From J061 sp003695725 [NCBI: Candidatus Schekmanbacteria bacterium] (lineage in GTDB: Bacteria; Schekmanbacteria; GWA2-38-11): DNA of 14,210 nt. Below the pieces are notes generated by a model that saw only the letters and a list, made by a program, of their open reading frames with translations, was not told the DNA's origin and ran no database searches. The stretch's first letter is position 1; each line of letters starts with the position of its first letter. The stretch is taken from NCBI GenBank assembly GCA_003695725.1, contig RFHX01000354.1, positions 1 to 14,210 on the forward strand, written 5' to 3'. Position numbers and translations under genes: made by a program. Positions 7,456-13,968 of the stretch are shown one piece after another.

Positions 7456-8580
7456 TTATTGTTTCAAGGCGTCTTTTATTGCCTTGATAACAGCTTGCTG
7501 CTCTTCATCTTTTAATTCAGGAAAAATCGGAAGAGCAAGCACCTCATTAGAAGCCTTTTCAGACTCGGGAAAATCCCCTTCTCTATAGCCCAAATAGGAA
7601 AAACATTTCTGAAGATGTAACGACAGAGGATAATAGATTCCAAATCCAATATTTTCTTCCTTGAATTTTTCTATTATTTTCTCTCTTTCTGATGACCTTA
7701 TTACATATTGATTATAGACATGATAACATTTCTCATCCTTAAAAGGAATTTCAACAATACCAGACAATGCCTCGTCATAGTGCACAGCTATCTCTCTGCG
7801 TCTATTGGTCCATTCTTCAAGGTACTTCAACTTAACCAAAAGCACTGCTGCCTGCACCGTATCGAGACGGCTATTTATACCAACCGAAGTGTGATAGTAT
7901 CGCTTTTCTTCTCCATGCACTCTCAACATTTTTATTTTTTCTGCAATACTTTTATCATTTGTAACGACCATTCCTGCTTCTCCAAAAGCTCCGAGATTCT
8001 TTGTAGGATAAAAGCTTAGTGCACCTGCTGAAGAAAGAGAACAGGACCTTCTGTAAGAATTTTTTTTGACATCTTTAAAACTATAACCCGCTCCTATCGC
8101 CTGAGCCGCATCTTCTACTACAATCAATGAATGTTTATTTGCAATTTCATTTATAGCCTTCATATCTGCACATTGTCCATATAAATGGACCGGCATTATG
8201 CATTTAGTCTTATCTGTAATTTTATCCTCTATCAATTCAGGATTTATATTGAATGTTTTTGAATCGATATCGACAAAAACCGGTTTTGCACCGAGACGGA
8301 CAATTGAAGAAACTGTCGAAAAAAAAGTAAAGGGAGTAGTAATGACTTCATCACCTTCACTGATTCCAATTGCCATAAGCATCAGAAAAATTGCATCTGA
8401 ACCAGAACCGACCCCTACAGCATAATCTGTATTGCAGAAATCAGCTATTTCCGCTTCAAGCTGCGTGACTTCTTCTCCAAGTATGAGCTTCTGGCTTGAA
8501 AAAATTGGATTTAGAATATCAAAAATTTCTTTTTTGATATTCTCATATTGTCTTGTTAAATCAAGAAAAGGAATTGACAA
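7456..8580 (-). CDS. DegT/DnrJ/EryC1/StrS-family PLP-dependent sugar aminotransferase (second copy)
   Basis: The 374-residue protein is full length for the family and clearly related to the copy at 2572-3705 but diverged. Motifs: opening IPFLDLTRQY, GSGSDAIFL (58-66), EDAAQAIGA (156-164) with D157 for the PLP ring nitrogen, and FYPTKNLGAFGEAG (190-203) with Schiff-base lysine K194. An extra short loop (about 168-182, VKKNSYRRSC) precedes the lysine strand compared with the first copy. The start is TTG at 8580, fixed by an excellent AAGGAGG at 8587-8593 with 6-base spacing and by the family N-terminus beginning immediately after. It would aminate a keto nucleotide sugar for surface polysaccharide; which sugar is not evident. 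It sits 130 bp upstream of the DHS-like gene, which has its own probable promoter. Confidence 0.9.
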   Translation of the reverse strand: MSIPFLDLTRQYENIKKEIFDILNPIFSSQKLILGEEVTQLEAEIADFCNTDYAVGVGSGSDAIFLMLMAIGISEGDEVITTPFTFFSTVSSIVRLGAKPVFVDIDSKTFNINPELIEDKITDKTKCIMPVHLYGQCADMKAINEIANKHSLIVVEDAAQAIGAGYSFKDVKKNSYRRSCSLSSAGALSFYPTKNLGAFGEAGMVVTNDKSIAEKIKMLRVHGEEKRYYHTSVGINSRLDTVQAAVLLVKLKYLEEWTNRRREIAVHYDEALSGIVEIPFKDEKCYHVYNQYVIRSSEREKIIEKFKEENIGFGIYYPLSLHLQKCFSYLGYREGDFPESEKASNEVLALPIFPELKDEEQQAVIKAIKDALKQ

Positions 8581-8586
8581 GTAAAG

Positions 8587-8593
8587 CCTCCTT
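8587..8593 (-). promoter_or_regulatory. Strong ribosome binding site fixing a TTG start
   Basis: AAGGAGG on the minus strand lies 6 bases before the TTG at 8580, and no ATG lies in frame at a sensible distance. It supports TTG initiation of the second DegT aminotransferase. Confidence 0.8.
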
Positions 8594-8631
8594 GATTTTT
8601 CAAAAACATTTACTTAAACACATCTACTATA

Positions 8632-8659
8632 ATTATCACCACAGAGAAGGGTCCTTCAA
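8632..8659 (-). promoter_or_regulatory. Probable promoter of the second DegT aminotransferase
   Basis: On the minus strand TTGAAG (8659-8654) and GATAAT (8637-8632) are separated by 16 bp, giving an expected start near 8625 and a leader of about 45 bases ending in the AAGGAGG site. Both boxes are four- or five-of-six matches to the consensus. Confidence 0.45.
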
Positions 8660-8691
8660 TAGCAAGGAATGGATTAAGGCTGTAAAAAACC

Positions 8692-8707
8692 AATCAATAG
8701 ATTGATT
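8692..8707. repeat. Inverted repeat with 7-bp arms
   Basis: AATCAAT and ATTGATT flank a 2-bp centre (AG). It lies about 35 bp upstream of the proposed -35 box of the DegT promoter, a sensible activator or repressor position, but no partner protein can be named. Confidence 0.3.
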
Positions 8708-8969
8708 TCACCACAAAATTTTATCCCATCCATTTAAAAACTGTGTAAGGTGCCATTCACGTAACTTAATCTTTGCACTTTGACAACCGACTGAAACAGG
8801 AAAAAAACCTACAAATTAACTTCCTCTTTAGAAAAAACATTTTTCTATCACTGTTATACAAGGGTTTTAATAACACATTAGCACAGCCGATGAGAGAAAA
8901 AATGCGCTTTCTATTCTCAGCTAATCTCCTACTTCAGCAATTAATGAATTTGTTAAACAATAAGCACCT

Positions 8970-8993
8970 TTAAAAAGACACCATCCTTTTTAA
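8970..8993. terminator. AT-rich hairpin downstream of the cytochrome operon (weak terminator candidate)
   Basis: TTAAAAAG and CTTTTTAA are perfect 8-bp arms around an 8-base loop. It lies about 75 bp beyond the stop codon of the last cytochrome gene. The stem has a single G:C pair, so it would be a weak intrinsic terminator in either direction. No better GC-rich stem with a T-run is visible after this operon. Confidence 0.25.
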
Positions 8994-9066
8994 TTCAGTG
9001 TTTTCTCTTATCACTAAATACAACTAATAATAAAATATCAATAGCATACCATTGTGAACTTAACAA

Positions 9067-10359
9067 TTACTGTTCACCCATTCTTTGTTTCTGTTCGTAT
9101 TCAATTGTTACCATTCTTAACTTTACATAAAGTAGAATTATAATTATTGTAATAATTATGAGATAATAAATAAGATTAGTTTTTCTAATGGCTAAATTCT
9201 TTTTGAATTCTCCAGTTATCATTTCTACCTTATTTACATTTTCAACAATCTTTGTATTTAGCTCTGCAATACGCTGTGGTGACAGCGAATGTGTTAAGGG
9301 ACCAATTTCCTTATAATAGGTTTCTGCTTCATTCAACAAATCTTCAATATCTTGGTTGTTTCGTCCAGAAAATTCTATGCTCTTATATTCAGATTCTGCT
9401 TCATCAATCTTTGCACGGGTATCAAGAATGAGTGTATAGATATCTTTTGCCAATTCAGTAACTTCTGGACTTTGATGGCATGCGCCGCAATGTCCTGCTT
9501 CAACTCCCTGAAACATTTCAGGGGTTAGCGCCTTATTTCTATGGTTACCGTGACAATCATAACACTTTGGACTTCCTGTTTTTTTCAAAGATTCGTAGTG
9601 AGGGCCTTGTTTAAACTTATCGACAATAACGCCATGACAGTTTCCGCATACATCGGCAATATCTTTTATTCCCGGTGGAGTTGCTCCATGATTTCCGTGA
9701 CAAGATGCGCAAGTGGGAACAAGAGAAGGATTTTTCCCTTCAATCTTACCCTTTAATATTCTTCCATGATAACCTTCCAAATAAAGTTTATACTGATCTG
9801 CCTTTATACCGTATTGACTCATCAATTTCTCATCGGCATGGCATTTAGCACAGGTTTCAGGAACATTGGTATGATAAACTGATGATGATGGATCACTTAT
9901 CTTTTTTATATTATGTTTCCCATGACAGCTTGTACAGACAGCAACATTGCCATCGCCTTTTGCCAATCTTTTTCCATGAATGCTTGTTTTATATAAAGCA
10001 TATTGATCAGTTCTAAGGTTATATTTTTTCATTCTAACTGGATCCGAATGGCATTTAGCACAGAGCTTTGGAATATCTTTTCTATCAGGTACACCTATAA
10101 ATCCCTTTGCTTCATACATTGCCGCATCCATATCTTCAGCTTCCATCGGATTTCCACCATGGCAGTCCTGACAATAGATTTCTTCTTGTTTATGCACACT
10201 CGTTTCCCACTCAATCACTGCTTTTTGTGCTTCTCCATCAAGGCCCCTATGACATGAAACGCAACCATTATCTTCAGCTTTTGATAATGGTAAAAATATT
10301 AAAAGAAATGTTAAGACAAATAATGGAATCAAATAGACATCTTTTTTATTATAATTCAT
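9067..10359 (-). CDS. Membrane-anchored nine-haem cytochrome c of the b6/Rieske operon
   Basis: The 430-residue protein has an N-terminal export signal (hydrophobic 8-25, likely cut after SKA at 26-28) and nine CXXCH haem sites, with first cysteines at 33, 63, 100, 142, 170, 217, 238, 266 and 291. Residues about 300-390 are a haem-free, mostly helical stretch, and 395-412 form a C-terminal membrane helix with a short charged tail, so the haem domain should face the periplasm. Residues 100-149 and 170-224 are an internal duplication (CAKCH, then DQYxLY, then HG, then CxSCHGxH). Lying 32 bp after subunit IV, it is the likely electron acceptor or exit module of the complex, replacing cytochrome c1/f; that role is inference. 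Only a weak purine-rich site (AAGGGGA) precedes the ATG. Confidence 0.9.
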   Translation of the reverse strand: MNYNKKDVYLIPLFVLTFLLIFLPLSKAEDNGCVSCHRGLDGEAQKAVIEWETSVHKQEEIYCQDCHGGNPMEAEDMDAAMYEAKGFIGVPDRKDIPKLCAKCHSDPVRMKKYNLRTDQYALYKTSIHGKRLAKGDGNVAVCTSCHGKHNIKKISDPSSSVYHTNVPETCAKCHADEKLMSQYGIKADQYKLYLEGYHGRILKGKIEGKNPSLVPTCASCHGNHGATPPGIKDIADVCGNCHGVIVDKFKQGPHYESLKKTGSPKCYDCHGNHRNKALTPEMFQGVEAGHCGACHQSPEVTELAKDIYTLILDTRAKIDEAESEYKSIEFSGRNNQDIEDLLNEAETYYKEIGPLTHSLSPQRIAELNTKIVENVNKVEMITGEFKKNLAIRKTNLIYYLIIITIIIILLYVKLRMVTIEYEQKQRMGEQ

Positions 10360-10391
10360 TTTCTCTTTTCCCCTTCTTAATTGCTGTTATA

Positions 10392-10823
10392 TCAGGAAAC
10401 ATATCCCCATATTGTTAAAGCAATAAATGATAAAACTCCAATTATTCCCAAAAATGTAGCAAAAGGACGACGTTTAGGATGTCTTTCCGGATTCTTATCA
10501 ATAAAAGGAAAAAAGACAAGAAGGGCAAAGACTATTCCCTGTCCTAATATGCCAAGTGTTTTGGGAGCCCACTGGCCTAAAAAATCCAGATATTCTGCAA
10601 CCTTTAGAAACTGATATGCGGCAAGGAAATACCATTCTGGTTTTATATGCTCAGGTGTAGTAAATGGGTCTGCCGGAGGCTCCATCGGTGCAGGAAACAA
10701 AGTTGCAAGTGTTATTAGACAACCAAAAACAATAAAAGCAACAATCACTTCTTTTAATAAATGGTTCGGGAAAAAAGGAATACCTTTTTCTTCTTTTTTA
10801 TTATTCATATTATTTTCATTCAT
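10392..10823 (-). CDS. petD: Cytochrome b6/f-type subunit IV (C-terminal half of cytochrome b)
   Basis: The 143-residue membrane protein carries the quinol-oxidation (Qo) site motif PEWY at 62-65 in the context PEWYFLAAYQFLK. It has three predicted helices at about 25-43, 90-107 and 121-140, matching helices E-G of cytochrome b and the length of subunit IV in split b6/f-type complexes. It contributes the Qo pocket with cytochrome b6 encoded just upstream. AAGGAGG (10831-10837) is 7 bases before the ATG. The first 18 residues are polar and charged and lie on the cytoplasmic side. Gap to the cytochrome b6 stop is 30 bp, consistent with one operon. Confidence 0.93.
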   Translation of the reverse strand: MNENNMNNKKEEKGIPFFPNHLLKEVIVAFIVFGCLITLATLFPAPMEPPADPFTTPEHIKPEWYFLAAYQFLKVAEYLDFLGQWAPKTLGILGQGIVFALLVFFPFIDKNPERHPKRRPFATFLGIIGVLSFIALTIWGYVS

Positions 10824-10830
10824 TTTTTAT

Positions 10831-10837
10831 CCTCCTT
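10831..10837 (-). promoter_or_regulatory. Ribosome binding site of subunit IV
   Basis: AAGGAGG with 7-base spacing to the ATG at 10823 selects this start over the internal in-frame ATG five codons later. Confidence 0.7.
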
Positions 10838-10853
10838 ATAGGGAGAAGAGCTC

Positions 10854-11570
10854 TTACAAGGGCTCAGAAATTCCCTGTTTTCGTATCATCAAAAAATGCG
10901 CCAAGAGAAAAACAGCAATAGTTGCAGGGAGAATCAACACATGAATGGCAAAAAATCTTGTCAATGTAGCTTGTGTTACATCAGTACCTCCCCTTATAAG
11001 CATCTTTATCAAATCTCCAACTATAGGCACTGCACTTGGAATTTCTGTGCCAACGGTGGTTGCCCAGTAGGAAATTTGATTCCATGGAAGAAGATATCCC
11101 GTAAATCCAAATCCTAATGTAAGAAGAAGAAGGACAACACCAGTGACCCAATTGAAATCCCTTGGAGCTTTATAAGCGCCATAAAAGAAGACTCTCAACA
11201 TATGTAGAAAAACAAAGACCGTCATCAGGTTTGCCGCCCAATGATGGATTCCTCTCATCAGCCATCCGAAAGGCACATTGTTTGTTATATGCACTACGCT
11301 TTTATAGGCAGCAGCTGTAGTGGGCTGATAATACATCAACAATAAAACACCGGTAAATGCTTGAATTACAAAGAGTAAAAAAGTAATGCCTCCAAAACAA
11401 AAAGTCCAGTTCACATGTTCTCCAACCGGCTTTTTTAAATTCTTCTCAAGCGCCTCTCTTATACTCAATCTTTCATCGAGCGGTCCATAAACAAAACCGG
11501 TAAGAGTCAATAAACTGACTATTTCTCTAAAACTTCCCCGTTTTTCTAAATCCTTATCTTTATCTTCCAT
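10854..11570 (-). CDS. petB: Cytochrome b6-type dihaem membrane subunit with conserved haem-c_i cysteine
   Basis: The 238-residue protein is the N-terminal, four-helix half of cytochrome b. Haem ligands are H109 and H123 (14 apart) in helix B and H210 and H225 (15 apart) in helix D; the 14/15 spacing is that of the b6 type rather than mitochondrial cytochrome b. The ending LIRGG...TRFFAIH and MIRKQGISEPL closely follows plant and cyanobacterial cytochrome b6. C58 in FCFGGIT aligns with b6 Cys35, which covalently holds haem c_i (c_n) in b6f and Firmicute complexes. It passes quinol electrons across the membrane. The Rieske stop overlaps its AGGAGG site (11583-11588), and an AAGGA also lies 4 bases before the ATG. 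It starts with a charged cytoplasmic segment. Confidence 0.95.
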   Translation of the reverse strand: MEDKDKDLEKRGSFREIVSLLTLTGFVYGPLDERLSIREALEKNLKKPVGEHVNWTFCFGGITFLLFVIQAFTGVLLLMYYQPTTAAAYKSVVHITNNVPFGWLMRGIHHWAANLMTVFVFLHMLRVFFYGAYKAPRDFNWVTGVVLLLLTLGFGFTGYLLPWNQISYWATTVGTEIPSAVPIVGDLIKMLIRGGTDVTQATLTRFFAIHVLILPATIAVFLLAHFLMIRKQGISEPL

Positions 11571-11586
11571 TGGTTCCTTAAACCTC

Positions 11587-12021
11587 CTATCCTATTTTTA
11601 TTATGTCGCCCTTTATTTCGGCTCTATAACTTTGCAAAGGTTTTGGAGCTGGACCTCCTATAACATTGCCGCGAATGTCAAATTTTGCTGCATGGCAGGG
11701 ACATTCAATCAATTGGTCTCCTTCATGCCAATTGACAAGACAACCAAGATGAGTGCATACAGCTGAAAGAGCAAAAACACCCTCTGATGTTCTTATGATA
11801 ATAGCCGGTTTCCCTTCATATCTTATTTTTCTTGCCTTTCCTTCAGGGACATCAGAAAGAGGAATTGTAACAGATTTACCTCCAGCTCCGATTGACTTTT
11901 TAGATGGCCATAAATAAGCCAAAGTCACATAGGCAGTCAAAAATGCCCATGCACTAACAACAAAGCCAATTATATAATCGATAAATGTTCTTCTTCCAAA
12001 AATACTCTCATTCTTTTCCAC
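11587..12021 (-). CDS. petC: Rieske [2Fe-2S] iron-sulfur subunit
   Basis: The 144-residue protein has a single N-terminal membrane anchor (about 13-38) and a periplasmic Rieske domain. The cluster boxes are CTHLGC (89-94) and CPCH (107-110): C89, H91, C107 and H110 bind iron, C94 and C109 form the expected disulfide. The anchor is preceded by GRRTF, which resembles a twin-arginine signal, the usual route for Rieske proteins. The second box continues as HAA rather than the common HGS, losing the serine that hydrogen-bonds the cluster. It shuttles electrons from Qo-site quinol to a cytochrome c. The GTG start at 12021 is supported by AAGGAGGT (12031-12038) 9 bases upstream and by lack of a later Met before the anchor. 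Confidence 0.94.
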   Translation of the reverse strand: MEKNESIFGRRTFIDYIIGFVVSAWAFLTAYVTLAYLWPSKKSIGAGGKSVTIPLSDVPEGKARKIRYEGKPAIIIRTSEGVFALSAVCTHLGCLVNWHEGDQLIECPCHAAKFDIRGNVIGGPAPKPLQSYRAEIKGDIIKIG

Positions 12022-12030
12022 AGCTACTTC

Positions 12031-12038
12031 ACCTCCTT
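12031..12038 (-). promoter_or_regulatory. Strong ribosome binding site fixing the Rieske GTG start
   Basis: AAGGAGGT, 9 bases before GTG at 12021. No alternative ATG exists before the membrane anchor, so GTG initiation is well supported. Confidence 0.8.
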
Positions 12039-12112
12039 ATGTATTAAGGTTAGCTCCTCGATTCTTCATTCCTGACAATTTTTTTAAGCGTGCCTCATAC
12101 AATTTTTTTTTC

Positions 12113-12132
12113 AAAAAGTCTATAAACTTTTT
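12113..12132. repeat. AT-rich inverted repeat between the REC-cytochrome and Rieske genes
   Basis: AAAAAGT and ACTTTTT (7-bp arms, 6-base loop) lie just after the REC-cytochrome stop, in a spacer of 116 bp rich in runs of A and T. On the minus strand the stem is followed by A-runs rather than T-runs, so it does not look like a terminator of the upstream gene. It may tune read-through or mRNA stability, or mean nothing. Confidence 0.25.
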
Positions 12133-12137
12133 TGTTT

Positions 12138-13919
12138 TCAAAAAATCATTTTTTTGACTTCATTTAGATACTCTTTCGATTTGTCCAGCAATGCAAGCGC
12201 ATAATCAACATTATGGACTCCCTTAGAAAATTCGATAAATTCGGCATTATATTCAGCATCCTCAAACAACTGTTTTGCCCGCGAAGAAGACCTTTTGATA
12301 TAAGGCCGCAACTGATTGAGATTTCTTTTGACCTCTTTCAATTCTGAATTAACAGAATCTTTCCATTCAGCAAGCATTCCACGATAATCTTCTCCATGGC
12401 AATAGATACATCCGTTTTCAGAAGGTTCAAGAGTAATTCCTCTAAATTCTAATCCATTTTTTGCGTTTGGATTCTTTCTTTCAACATGACAGCCAATACA
12501 GTCAACTTGAGCTATAAACATCGGACTTGGCATATTTTCAACACCTCTTCCTCCAACCCCCATATAAAGCTTTTTTTGTCCATTATGCTTTTTCTGATGA
12601 CAGATATCACAGCTGTAATCCAAAGGTTTAACTGTTGTTTTAACATTATGTTTTATTTCTGTGTGGCATCTCGTACATTCCACTTTTTTATCAGTAACAT
12701 GCTTTTTATGAAGGAAAGCAAAGTCATCATATTTTTCAAGCCGTTCCGGTTCCCCATGGCAGGTGACACAAAATTCCTTAGGGACTTCACCTTCACCTTT
12801 TATGACCTCAAGATGACACTTTTGACAAACAACCCCTTTACCAGCAAAATCCTGATGGTTGTATGTAATTTCCTCAAATTCTATATCCTGCTTAGGTATT
12901 TCGTGACAAATAACACATTTGGCTTGTGTATTCCATAATTCAGGATTCTTCTCCAGCCCATTAAAATGGCAAGTAAAACAGGTTGTTTCTGTAACTGAGA
13001 TATGAGAGCCCTGCACAATTTGTGAATGGCAGGATGTGCATCTAAGTTTTATTCCGCCTCTCATCTGTGTTAGATGTGGCGTATGATCAAACACTATTCC
13101 TTTCTTAAACAAAACCTTACCTCTTAATAATCTAGTAGCATGACATCCTGTCCGTAGGCATGATGCATCCTCGATTTCTGCGTAAGGTTTAGTGCTGTAT
13201 GTGCCAGTCAGAAATTTTGCAACTTGGCTTACGGCTTGAAATTTTCCTTTAATCTCTTCCCTGAATCCGGGAGGATAATGACAATCTACACAAGGCACTG
13301 CTTTATGCTGAGATTTCTTCCACATATCATAATAAGGCTTCATTATATGACAGGATTTACAAAAACTAGGGCTCATACTATATTCAAGAAAAGCAAATGA
13401 GAATATTAGAAATGCAACAAATACAATTGCTATGGCATAATAAAATCTTCTCCCAATATGAAGCACATCATCTTTGCCAACAGGAAAATGTATCCCAATA
13501 AAATCTAATGCTCTTCTCCACCATTTTGCAGATTTTACTGTTGATGTTTTAAGGATTTCGTATCTATTTATCTGATGTTTTATTGCTGATACAAATTTAT
13601 TCAAATTTATTGGTTTTGCGAAATAATCTGCTGCGCCTGATGAAATGATTTCACTCGCAGAATTTTCTACTACACCTGAAGCTACGATTATCACTCTTGA
13701 AAAGGGACTTAACTTTAAAACTTCACGCAATACTTCCATACTGTTTCTATCAGGAATGTTATAATCAAGAATAATAACGGCAGGTGTTTCAACTGCTACC
13801 TTTTTCAGTGCTTCATTTGCTTTCTGGAAAGTATCAAATTCAATTCCTTCACCTTCTAACCTTGTAGCAACACTCTTTAAAAACGCTTCATCTGAATCAA
13901 CAATGTAAACCTTCTTCAT
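12138..13919 (-). CDS. Receiver (REC) domain fused to a membrane NapC/NrfH-like multihaem cytochrome c (12 candidate haems)
   Basis: One uninterrupted frame of 593 residues. Residues 1-120 form a response-regulator receiver: D8 and D10 near the first strand end, phospho-acceptor D52 in ILDYNIPD, and KP at 102-103; the switch threonine is replaced by A80 followed by S81. A 35-residue basic linker leads to one membrane helix (about 158-180). Then comes a NapC/NrfH-like start, CKSCHIMKP (187-195), and 11 CXXCH sites with first cysteines at 187, 210, 294, 314, 335, 365, 384, 415, 437, 474 and 504, plus one CX4CH at 254-260. Residues 515-593 are a haem-free helical tail with KGVHN. REC should be cytoplasmic, haems periplasmic. 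The ATG at 13919 has AGGAG 6 bases upstream; the ATG at 13925 is possible but has no spacing. It heads the Rieske/b6 operon. Confidence 0.92.
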   Translation of the reverse strand: MKKVYIVDSDEAFLKSVATRLEGEGIEFDTFQKANEALKKVAVETPAVIILDYNIPDRNSMEVLREVLKLSPFSRVIIVASGVVENSASEIISSGAADYFAKPINLNKFVSAIKHQINRYEILKTSTVKSAKWWRRALDFIGIHFPVGKDDVLHIGRRFYYAIAIVFVAFLIFSFAFLEYSMSPSFCKSCHIMKPYYDMWKKSQHKAVPCVDCHYPPGFREEIKGKFQAVSQVAKFLTGTYSTKPYAEIEDASCLRTGCHATRLLRGKVLFKKGIVFDHTPHLTQMRGGIKLRCTSCHSQIVQGSHISVTETTCFTCHFNGLEKNPELWNTQAKCVICHEIPKQDIEFEEITYNHQDFAGKGVVCQKCHLEVIKGEGEVPKEFCVTCHGEPERLEKYDDFAFLHKKHVTDKKVECTRCHTEIKHNVKTTVKPLDYSCDICHQKKHNGQKKLYMGVGGRGVENMPSPMFIAQVDCIGCHVERKNPNAKNGLEFRGITLEPSENGCIYCHGEDYRGMLAEWKDSVNSELKEVKRNLNQLRPYIKRSSSRAKQLFEDAEYNAEFIEFSKGVHNVDYALALLDKSKEYLNEVKKMIF

Positions 13920-13925
13920 CTTCAT

Positions 13926-13930
13926 CTCCT
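13926..13930 (-). promoter_or_regulatory. Ribosome binding site deciding between two ATG codons
   Basis: AGGAG directly abuts the ATG at 13925 but lies 6 bases before the in-frame ATG at 13919. The latter spacing is the functional one and yields the typical receiver N-terminus MKKVYIVDSD. Confidence 0.6.
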
Positions 13931-13968
13931 AGACTTTTTCTCATTCTCATACACATTAAACTTCTTCC

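Larger units (their letters stand above)
8594..9066. other. Gene-free spacer between the cytochrome operon and the sugar cluster
   Basis: No convincing gene is present on either strand. The only sizeable frame (8773-8973, plus, TTG start, no ribosome site) has no recognisable motif. The stretch holds the DegT promoter at its left end, a 16-bp near-palindrome (8692-8707), an AT-rich hairpin (8970-8993) and GTGAAC/GTTCAC arms spanning the stop codon of the nine-haem gene (9054-9059 and 9072-9077). The section around 8710-8810 is less AT-rich than the rest of the spacer and could be decayed DNA of another origin; I cannot identify it. Confidence 0.6.

Noticed and set aside
8773-8973. Plus-strand frame of 66 codons in the spacer
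   Set aside because: It starts at TTG without a ribosome site, has low-complexity Leu/Asn/Phe-rich content and no recognisable domain; chance frames of this size are common in AT-rich DNA.
12486-12938. Plus-strand frame of 150 codons
   Set aside because: It lies fully inside the REC-cytochrome on the opposite strand, whose CXXCH motifs are unambiguous; Cys/His codons simply leave this frame open.
13380-13600. Possible sequencing error fusing a separate receiver gene to the cytochrome
   Set aside because: The frame is continuous, the linker has no alternative ATG with a ribosome site before the membrane helix, and a cytoplasmic N-terminal domain fits the NapC/NrfH topology. Kept only as a test to run.
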